Position numbers and translations under genes: made by a program. The notes under the pieces are model-generated. The model was given only the letters and a program-made list of their open reading frames with translations. It was not told where the DNA came from and made no database searches. Shown here piece after piece: positions 56,780-64,000 of a stretch of 64,000 nucleotides of DNA. The DNA comes from Caenorhabditis elegans. Lineage: Eukaryota; Nematoda; Chromadorea; Rhabditida; Rhabditidae. The stretch is taken from assembly GCF_000002985.6 (NCBI RefSeq), contig NC_003282.8, positions 2,852,001 to 2,916,000 on the forward strand. The letters are read 5' to 3'. Positions within the stretch are counted from its first letter, which is position 1. The number at the start of each line of letters is the position of its first letter.

Positions 56780-57745
56780 TCCTCGGGTGGAAACGAAGGG
56801 GGAGGGAGATTGCTTGCGCGTTTCAGCGATGCGCACTTCGCGTGCTGGCGCATTTTTGGAAATTTAAATTTTGCTAGACAAAAAACTTTTATCTGCGCAG
56901 ATATCTGTTATTTTTTCACGCGGAAAACGATATTTTTATTGGAAAAGGGTAAAATGATGAAGTTTAAATATGTTTCTGACCATTAAATTATAATAACTGT
57001 TTTTCAGGTGGAGAATTCAACAAAAAATTTGGATTTTTATTGAAATTGTACGGAAACGAGGCTCATTCATTAGCGGAAGTCTGGAAATTTGAACTATTTG
57101 CAGTAATAATTTAAAATATTGATTCACTTTCCGTTTTGAACAGTTCTGGAGCCAAACACGGAGTGTATTTTCGAAAAGTTTCGATGAAAGTCATGAAGAC
57201 TCAGATTTTCTGGGATTTCATGCACAAATTTCTGGAAGTCGCTCGTTTTCTCAAAATTTTGTTTAAATTAACGAAAAAAAGCTATGGAATGGGCCTCGAT
57301 CTGAACCAATTTCAATAAAAAACCAGAAAAAGAATGGAAAATGTAGACAAAAACAAAATGTTTCGAAATATAATGAATGAAATATATGTGTAAAAAAATC
57401 AGCAGACTTTAAGAGGTGTTGTCCCAAGTATCTCCACTATCAAAAATATAATTCAGATTTGTGAAATGTTGCAACAAGAGCCGAGCTCGCAAAGTGGGAC
57501 TTTGTGCAGAAAGATATCGTTTCTCGACTCTATTGAATAAAGCATGAAAACAACATTTTTGATATAAATTTCTTCAAAATAATCATTTGTATTATTGTCG
57601 TTTGCTTCAATTTTAGATTTTAAGAGCCAAGTTGTTGAATATCTGATAAAACTTTCGAAAAAACTGGGTGTAATGATGAATAACTTCTACAAACTATCTT
57701 TGAGTTTTGGAAAACGCCAGTCAAGGCGCGTCGGAGCGCGCCTTG
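56780..57745. other. Right subterminal region of element 2, no gene seen
   Basis: Noncoding DNA between the transposase promoter and the right inverted repeat. A short hairpin AAGGCGCGTC ggagc GCGCCTT (57723-57744) lies just inside the repeat. Confidence 0.6.
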
Positions 57746-57954
57746 GTTTTTATGTGGTAGTCAAAAAGTCAAAAGTGCGAATGTAGCTATTTTTCAGTCA
57801 GTAGCGAAAAAGACATTCAGTAGTCAAAAAGACAAAAGTGCGAATGTAGCTATTTTTTCGGTCAGTAGCGAAAAAGACACTCGTAGTCAAAAAGCAATGT
57901 AGTCAAAAATCCAGTAGTCAAAAAGTGTTTCCCGATTTAAAGCAGTGAACCTAC

Positions 57955-58157
57955 CATCGGGTTCGGACGAGAAAGAGCATTGCTCGGTAGACCACGGAAT
58001 CCAATTTTCGTTGAATTGCCTCCAAATGCAATAGAAGTTTGTACGTTTTGTGAGAAGTCGGGCTGGAAATTTTCAAAATTTGAAACTTTTCGTGAAAAAT
58101 AAAAATCTCACCACAGCATTTCGAGATTTTGTCGATTGTGGAAGCCTTTTCTTGGAG
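57955..58157 (-). CDS. Two candidate exons just downstream of the RAG1-like gene
   Basis: 58112-58157 and 57955-58062 have good acceptor and donor sites. One frame reads SKKRLPQSTKSRNAV then PDFSQNVQTSIAFGGNSTKI.. SRPNPM and continues into the exons at 50612-50731 and 50436-50576. The TAG acceptor at 58158-58160 is also the stop codon of the main model of the RAG1-like gene, so these exons would belong to an alternative form or a remnant. All three frames are open, and assignment is tentative. Confidence 0.4.
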
Positions 58158-60887
58158 CTAAAATTGATTTACGATGGAAAGACCGGGAATGGACGTGTTC
58201 TGAAATAGTTGTGTTTTTAAGAATGCATAAATTTTTTTCTGTACCAAAATTACCATAGTCATGTCATTCATGATGTTACGACACATGAGCTCTCTCAGAA
58301 CATGGATGTAACGCCTTTTCTTGTCCCGGTAATTGCAAAATCTCCTCTCAAGTGCATTGAAAATCGCGTGGACAGATTCAACTCCTTGTTCTGTGATCCT
58401 TCCAATGTTTCTCACATCTTTTGCCATTTGTGGTGCATGGTAGACCAACAAGTGCAGCTTTAAAATAATTGTTTCTTCGGGAACCGCTACTTTCAAATCC
58501 TCCACAAATCCGCGAATCGAATTTTGAAGTATTAAGACGTCGGAATCATTTAAAAACTTGTTTCCCGAAAGTGACATAATAGTTGAAAGCTTTCCCATTG
58601 CTGATTTCAATCCGAGCAACATTGGGCATAAATTTGGGCCAAAAATGTTGAAAGTCTCCTCTACAACAGCCGGCGTTAGCAGCAATTTCAAATGGTTTCC
58701 GCAAAATGATTGGAACCAAGCCTGCTTGTCCGCTCCAAACTTAGCCCAACACTGTTCCATTTTTTCAAGTGTTCCTCCGGGAGTACCATTCACAATTGTG
58801 TCGAGCAACAATTTTTCCGATTGAAGTGCTTTCAGTTCAGCATGCGACTCCAATTTCATCTTTCCGGTGGCTGCTTGATACTTTTCTTCCGCACTTTTGA
58901 TTAGGTTAACAGCGTTTTTTAGAGTTGCTTTTCGTGTTTTCAGGATAGGGAAACAAGTAGTGTTATCCAAAGTGACAGAATATTTCCAGAGGGGATTGAA
59001 GATATATTTGTCAAAAATACCCATGATAATGTGCAGAAGAGGAATCAAATAGAACATGATCGCAACGTGTGGCAGAAGTGGAGTACATCCTTTGCGAACA
59101 CCCAAGTCGCCATTTTCACAACAAGCTTTGTAAAGATCGATTGTTCGTGGGTGGAATGTTTCATCAACATTCATATCCTTGATTTTCATCCTCTCTTCAG
59201 CTCCCCGTGGATTCTGTGCAAAACATTTGAAGCAGAAATTGTGGGATGAATGTCCTTGGTGTCCAAGAATATCAGATTGAAACTTGCAATCTCCAGTTGC
59301 AATTTGCACAATTTTTGCGGTTTTTTGAACTCCTTTGTCCAAATATCGAATTTTCGTTAGCTTGCCAAGCTGCTCAAGAACGTCCGGAATGAATTTTTTC
59401 AGAGACGAGTAATTGTCGGATCCGTCATATACTGCAATTACCATAACGTGTCTCGAAGAATTCGGTCGAGATACGTTTCCGATTACCAATGCCAACTTTG
59501 TGCTTCCACCTCCAGCGTCACCAACGACTCCAATGTTGATTACTCCTTTCGTGTATCCGTCGTCCACAAATTGATTTGAATTGCATAGAAGCTCTATTCG
59601 ATAGGCTAAAACTTCTGCAATTTTCATGCACTGCACAATGGTAATCACTTTTCCTTTATTGTCGAACGAAGTGGAAACTTTGAAACTGGAGATCATTGAT
59701 AACTGGATTGGCAAATCTCTTGCGTTCTTTACCGATGGAAGCAAATCATAGCCAATGGCATTAGTCAAATAGTTTTTGATTTTTTCCATCTGACTTAGAG
59801 ATAATCCGCATTTTGATAAAAAGTCAACGGCCTCAAAGTTTGAAAGCTTGTTTTTGTAGCTTTGATTCTCTTCTGAATTCAGGAATTTTGTAAATTTTCG
59901 AATAAATTGTCCGACGTCATCCTCGAGGCAGATTTCGTGTTGAAGCAAGTGAAGAGCTTTGCGAAATCGATTTTTGATACAACTTTTGTTTCTTAGATTC
60001 GAAAATTTAACTTTAAAAGCTGATTTTTTAAGGTTTTCAACTTCTTCGGCGTGTCTTTGTAGACTCAGAACCATAGCTTTGCCACTTTTCTTCACATCTG
60101 CACAGCTTCTCACCAATCGACCTTCTATACCACTGACGATCGTTCGTATATTGCATACTTCCATTTGCAGCGAAGAATTAGATGCTCTTATAGTGATATT
60201 TTCATGGCGGACTATTTGTATTTCTTCCGAAAACACCGCAAACGCATCATTCTGCTTTTGTATTTCTTCTGATATTTCATTTTTTTCATTTTTCAGTCGT
60301 TCGATCGTTAGTCGGAGCATTTTGATCTGCGGAATTTGCTCAACATTGGAGATTATTCGAACCCTCGGTGTACTGAACGAGTTTCGTGAAGGTGTCGGTG
60401 GAAATACGGGATTGGAGAATCTCTGCGAAATCATATAATATAATATTAGTTTTGAAATATTGAAAAAAATTACATTGTGAGAAAAAGTCGGAATATCGTC
60501 ACTAAAATCCATTTCCACGTCTCTCGTCAGAATTCCTTCATCCATATTGAAACAATTTGACGACCTGCATGTAGTTGCGGAGCTACTGGAAGCAATGTCG
60601 GGATGGTGGGAGTTTCGATCTTCTGAACTGATTTCCTGATTAGCCTGTGGCGACGAACTGCACGTCTGAAAATCACGTTTTTGAAGTTAGAACAAACTAC
60701 TCCAACTTAATTAAAGTAGACAAAATTGAGCTGAACGAACCTCCACTTTCGAATTGTTCAGTTCTTCCTCTTCAGTTTGATCTTTTGAAACTCCATTAGC
60801 ACTGTTCCTTGCTCTCTGGGCATTTGCTAAAAGAAGGCCTGCACAAGATTTTTCTTTTCTTTTTTGTTTGAAGTATACTTTTGTCAT
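58158..60887 (-). CDS. RAG1/Transib-like DDE transposase-domain protein
   Basis: Minus-strand exons 60741-60887, 60474-60665, 58254-60422 and 58158-58199 (TAG) join in phase and encode 849 residues. The N-terminal 110 residues are basic, then Ser- and acid-rich. About 140-225 is a coiled coil (RLKNEKNEISEEIQKQ). The core resembles RAG1/Transib: NIGVVGDAGGGSTKLAL (Asp about 415), a PNS..YDGSDNYSSLKKFIP segment, ATGDCKFQSDILGHQGH (Asp about 491), CFKC at 510-513, exactly as far from the Asp as in RAG1, and NIGRITEQGVES (Glu about 791 or 795) ahead of VHAIFNALERRF. All three acidic positions are present. No inverted repeats were found around it, so it may be domesticated or a relic without ends. 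The ATG lies directly behind an acceptor-like CAG, so a spliced leader or the candidate exon at 61746-61811 may precede it. Transposon element 2 lies 221 bp downstream. CMC-type transposases are the main alternative. Confidence 0.75.
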
Positions 60888-60935
60888 CTGGAAATATTGC
60901 ATGAATATTATAAGGGAAACAATTTTTAAATATCG

Positions 60936-61735
60936 ATTTTCACGAAATTTGAAAAAATCAATAATTTGGGCGCATGATATTGAGCTGAATGTTTCGAATT
61001 TAGAATCAGCATGCTTTTATTCATATTTTAGGATCTTTTTAAAAAATCTGGACCAACAGTTTTTGAAAAAAAATACTTTTCGTTCAGAAATGTACTGATT
61101 TTCCACTGATTTTCACGAAATTTGAAAAAATCAATAATTTGGGCGCATGATATTGAGCTGAATGTTTCGAATTTAGAATCAGCATGCTTTTATTCATATT
61201 TTAGGATCTTTTTAAAAAATCTGGACCAACAGTTTTCGAAAAAATTCAATTTTTGTTCAGAAATGTGAATATTCACTAAATCGAAAAAAATAATTGCAAA
61301 ATCCGTCGGCTGAGCATTCAAAACTTATCAATTTGAAATCAGCATATTTCAGTGTATAATTAAAAAAGATTTCAAAAATTCTGAGACCAATTTTTGTTGA
61401 GAAAAATAATTTTTCGTTCGAATTATCGATTTTTCACGAAATGCCAAAAACAGTAAACTTGGGCCCATGCTAAAAGCCTGAATCTTTCAAATTAAAAACC
61501 AACATGATTTTTTCTATATTCTAAGACGTTTAAAAAAAATCTGGACCAACAGTTCTTGAGGAAAGTAATTTTTTATACAAAAATGTGCTGATTTTTCACT
61601 AAATTCAAAAAAATAGTCAAGTTGGGCCCATGCTATACACCTAAATCATTAAAATTCAGAACCGCCATGTATTTTTTCATACCATAGGCTCTTTAAAAAA
61701 AATCTGGACCAACAGTTTTTGAGAGATGTCAAAAA
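60936..61735. repeat. About five tandem units of a 150-160 bp repeat
   Basis: Two near-identical units (about 60936-61090 and 61098-61250) are followed by three diverged ones. Each contains GATTTTTCAC(G/T)AAAT, GGGC(G/C)CATG, TTCGAATTTAGAATCAGCAT and TCTGGACCAACAGTTTTTGA. Related sequence lies inverted-symmetrically at 43920-44060. Confidence 0.85.
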
Positions 61736-61745
61736 AACAACTCAC

Positions 61746-61811
61746 TTTTCGACGTTTTTCGTGTTTCCCCGGATGATGCGGTCGATTTTTGCTGCGATTT
61801 GTGGTCTTTCG
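61746..61811 (-). CDS. Candidate 5' exon of the RAG1-like gene
   Basis: A 66-bp block flanked by TTTTCAG and GTGAGT encodes RKTTNRSKNRPHHPGKHEKR + RK in one frame. It would extend the Lys-rich N-terminus MTKVYFKQKRKEK in phase. No ATG upstream was identified, so it is only a candidate. Confidence 0.35.
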
Positions 61812-61949
61812 CTGAAAATATTATTTTTATTTCAATTTTTAACGAAGAAAACAAGAAAAAACGACGAGAAAACATCAAAAAACACGAAAAAAACGTCGAA
61901 AAACTCCCGCAACCTCATGAAAAAAAATAAAGCACTGCAGCCGCGGGAC

Positions 61950-63460
61950 TAGTTTTCGCAACTTTCTAGGCCATGTCCCGTTCGCCGTGTCGTGCGTGTG
62001 CAGTGGATTTCAAAATGTGCGAGTCCGCAATGTGTCGTCGCGGTGTACGCAGAATCTGTGCATACACCGTTGCGTACCGTAATCCTCGAAAGTTCTTAAT
62101 TCCTATTATCGATTATTCAGAGAGGTGATTCAGTGGTTTTTCGATGAAATCGATAGAAAAAAGATTGAAAATTGCAGAAATATCAGCGAAAAATTAATTT
62201 CAGAGCATTTTTATCGGAAAATTGTCGAAATCGAGGATTTTTAGAGATAAATCGACGAAATATGAGCCCGCCACGCGGTTTTCTTGGGAAAACAAGCCCT
62301 TTGAACACAAAATGACAACAAAAATGCGATAAATCGCAATTAAATTCCAGTTTGTCCTAATAATTGCATCATATGACGACACAAAAGGGTCTTTTCTCGG
62401 AAGGAGAGGCCGAGAGCAGAAATTTGGGCAAAATCACGGATTTTGACAGGATTTGCACATTCGAGGACAAATTGAGCTGGAAAATAGTTGAAATCGACGA
62501 AAATTGGCGTTTTCATCGAGAATCTTCGAACGGAGGATGCTCCGGGGAAGAGATTTTCTCCAGAAATCGACTTTACGCAAGATTACGCAAGATTCTTGAC
62601 TACACAAAAGGCTATTTTAACGCTAAATTCTCGTGATTGAGAGCGAAAAAAAGCTAAAAAGAAAAAAAGCTAACGAGAAATGAGTAAATGGGAAAAACCG
62701 GCGAGAGACGCAGAGAAGACAGGGGAAATTAGAATACGTCCGCGCCCGCTGTCGGTAAAGATCGTCTCTCCTCCTACTGTAGTGTGCAACATTGTACGCC
62801 TGGTCGTTGTGTGCATGTCGGTGACGAGTTCCACGAGTCATCGAGCATCTGAAATCGAACGAAAAGGCACGAAATAATCATAAGTGTTTATCTAACTAAA
62901 AGTGTTACGAATATAAGAGTGTGAAAATGTGCTGATCCTTACACTACCTAGAAAAATAATTACTTTTTTTCAAAAAATTCGGAAAAATTAAATTTTCATT
63001 GAAAAAATTCTTAAAAATTGGAAAAATAGATTTGAAAACGTTTTTTTTTCAAAAATTCAAAATATAATGTTGAATTTTCTGAAAATTAGTGCCTTTTTAA
63101 TTTATTTACTGAAAAATACTGAACAAATTGTCATGGAAAATGCATTTTTTTTCGAATTTTTAAAAACAAATTCAACTTTTTCCGTTTAAAACCTCACTTT
63201 TTGAAAATCTTAAAGCCAAAAATAAATAATAAATATTTAAAAAAAATAAATATTAAACTTTCCAAGAAAAAAAAGAAGAAATCATGTTATTTTCAGGTAA
63301 AATAAAAATGAACATTTCAAAAAAAATTAAATAACAGAGACTATCAAAAAAAATTATATCAAAAACAGAAAAAAGATGGAAAATCTTTAAAATATGGGGG
63401 AATTTTCATCGTTTCTGATTCTCCGACATTTCCATTTCATCTCGAATGACCATTGATGGG
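61950..63460. other. Intergenic DNA, no gene seen
   Basis: Contains TGCATACACCGTTGCGTACC (62055-62075), whose ACACCGTTGCGTAC core also occurs at 44200-44215, and an AGAGACGCAGAGA motif near 62705 of the kind often found near nematode promoters. The 62900-63400 part is AT-rich. Confidence 0.5.
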
Positions 63461-63471
63461 ACGTAGTGAAG

Positions 63472-63835
63472 TCACACGATGGCTCCGACTGTAGGATTTC
63501 GGCCCTGCAAAAATTTAAATAAATTTTCCTGATTTTTCAAAATAAAAGTAATTTTTTGGAACTTTTTTTTAAAAATTAGAGCGTTCTAATATTTAAAAAA
63601 AAAACAATTTTTTTAAAGCATTTTCCATGCAGAATTTGAGACTTTCAGCTTATTTTACAGCTATTTTGTAATTTTTCCAGCCAAAAAACGAAGATTCTTC
63701 TACCTGGAATTTCTTGAACAATTCCTTCGCAATATCTCCACTTTCCCTATTCAATATCGTCGTTTTCAGCCATTCTCCAGTTGGCAATTCATTGTCCTCC
63801 TCGTCAAATGTCTCATGGATATCTCAGGCGAGCAT
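63472..63835 (-). pseudogene. C-terminal relic of an M3-type oligopeptidase
   Basis: Two phase-0 exons, 63704-63835 and 63472-63504 (TGA), encode MLA*DIHETFDEEDNELPTG, then EWLKTTILNRESGDIAKELF + KKFQ and GRNPTVGAIV. The pattern W..tIL..(G/E)(G/S)..di...F..F.GR.P is the C-terminal signature of M3 zinc metallopeptidases (thimet oligopeptidase / mitochondrial intermediate peptidase / Dcp group). An in-frame TGA replaces the residue after MLA; a CGA (Arg) to TGA change would explain it. The HExxH active-site exons are not in the window, so this is a fragment. A real gene continuing past position 64000 cannot be excluded, since only 165 bp remain. Confidence 0.5.
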
Positions 63836-64000
63836 CTGGAAATTGAGGCAATTTTCAGAAATAATTGTTCAATTTTTTTTCGTATTTATTATAACGGGAA
63901 CACAAAATTCTAAGAATGCGTACTAAGCAACATATTTGACGAGCAAAATATCCCGCAGCGAAAACTACAGTAATCCTTTAAATGACTACTGTCGCGCTTG

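Larger units (their letters stand above)
50771..57933. mobile_element. Complete MULE-type DNA transposon (7163 bp), element 2
   Basis: Ends GG(G)CAAACACTTTTTGACTAC (left) and its inverse (right), with an exact 8-bp target duplication GATTTAAA at 50763-50770 and 57934-57941. The right inverted repeat spans about 187 bp (57747-57933). The left end carries two tandem copies, 50771-50982 and 50984-51234. Each consists of repeated modules such as GTCTTTTTCGCTACTGA and AGCTACATTCGCACTTTT. Inside is a multi-exon transposase gene (minus strand). The duplication size and the transposase type fit MULE. Confidence 0.9.

Noticed and set aside
50436..58157. Two alternative reading frames through the exons flanking element 2
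   Set aside because: All three phases are largely open in these short exons. The phase-0 frame ending at 50436 was preferred because three consecutive exons keep it, but the others are not excluded.
1..64000. tRNA, rRNA or other structured RNA genes
   Set aside because: No tRNA B-box plus cloverleaf and no rRNA segment was seen by eye; a tRNAscan or Rfam search would be needed to exclude small RNAs.

Overview
The window is nematode nuclear DNA and looks like Caenorhabditis elegans. It is AT-rich. Introns are GT..AG with TTTTCAG-type acceptors, some ATGs sit directly behind acceptor-like sequence suitable for trans-splicing, and TTAGGC-like telomere-type arrays, foldback repeats and TTGCCG minisatellites are abundant. 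From memory, nprt-1 lying near clec genes, a DIM1/TXNL4A gene and a BAP31 gene recalls the Y54G2A region of chromosome IV. I could not check this by search.

Layout. 0-6 kb: a minisatellite, a possible Lys/Arg-rich exon (-), a secreted C-type lectin gene (+, 2378-3420) and a four-membrane-segment LAPTM-like gene (-, 3701-5271). 6-20 kb: essentially no coding signal, but many repeats (interstitial telomere-like arrays, CTAC microsatellites, foldbacks). 20.2-30.3 kb: nprt-1 (-), reconstructed as six exons encoding 542 residues; its introns hold six long foldback elements and one minisatellite. 30.5-35 kb: minisatellites and dispersed repeats. 35-37 kb: an unrecognised 232-residue protein (+). 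38.9-40.5 kb: a convergent pair, the 142-residue spliceosomal DIM1/TXNL4A protein (+) and a 213-residue BAP31-like ER protein (-). 42.2-42.7 kb: a 107-residue acidic protein (-).

44.4-61 kb is the most notable part. Two Mutator-like (MULE) transposons have definable ends: 44417-50213 (58-bp terminal inverted repeats, 9-bp target duplication) and 50771-57933 (about 187-bp inverted repeats, 8-bp target duplication). The first carries a decayed, intron-containing fragment of a Ser-Gly-rich, Cys-rich secreted protein, which looks like host gene capture. The second sits beside, and possibly in an intron of, a gene (58158-60887, -) whose 849-residue product shows the three acidic catalytic positions and the CxxC arrangement of the RAG1/Transib type of DDE transposase. 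The window ends with a two-exon relic of an M3-type metallopeptidase carrying an in-frame TGA.

The housekeeping genes serve NAD salvage (nprt-1), pre-mRNA splicing (DIM1) and the early secretory pathway (BAP31). They show no common pathway, and the rest is dominated by mobile and repetitive DNA. All exon models were assembled by eye from splice signals and reading phase.
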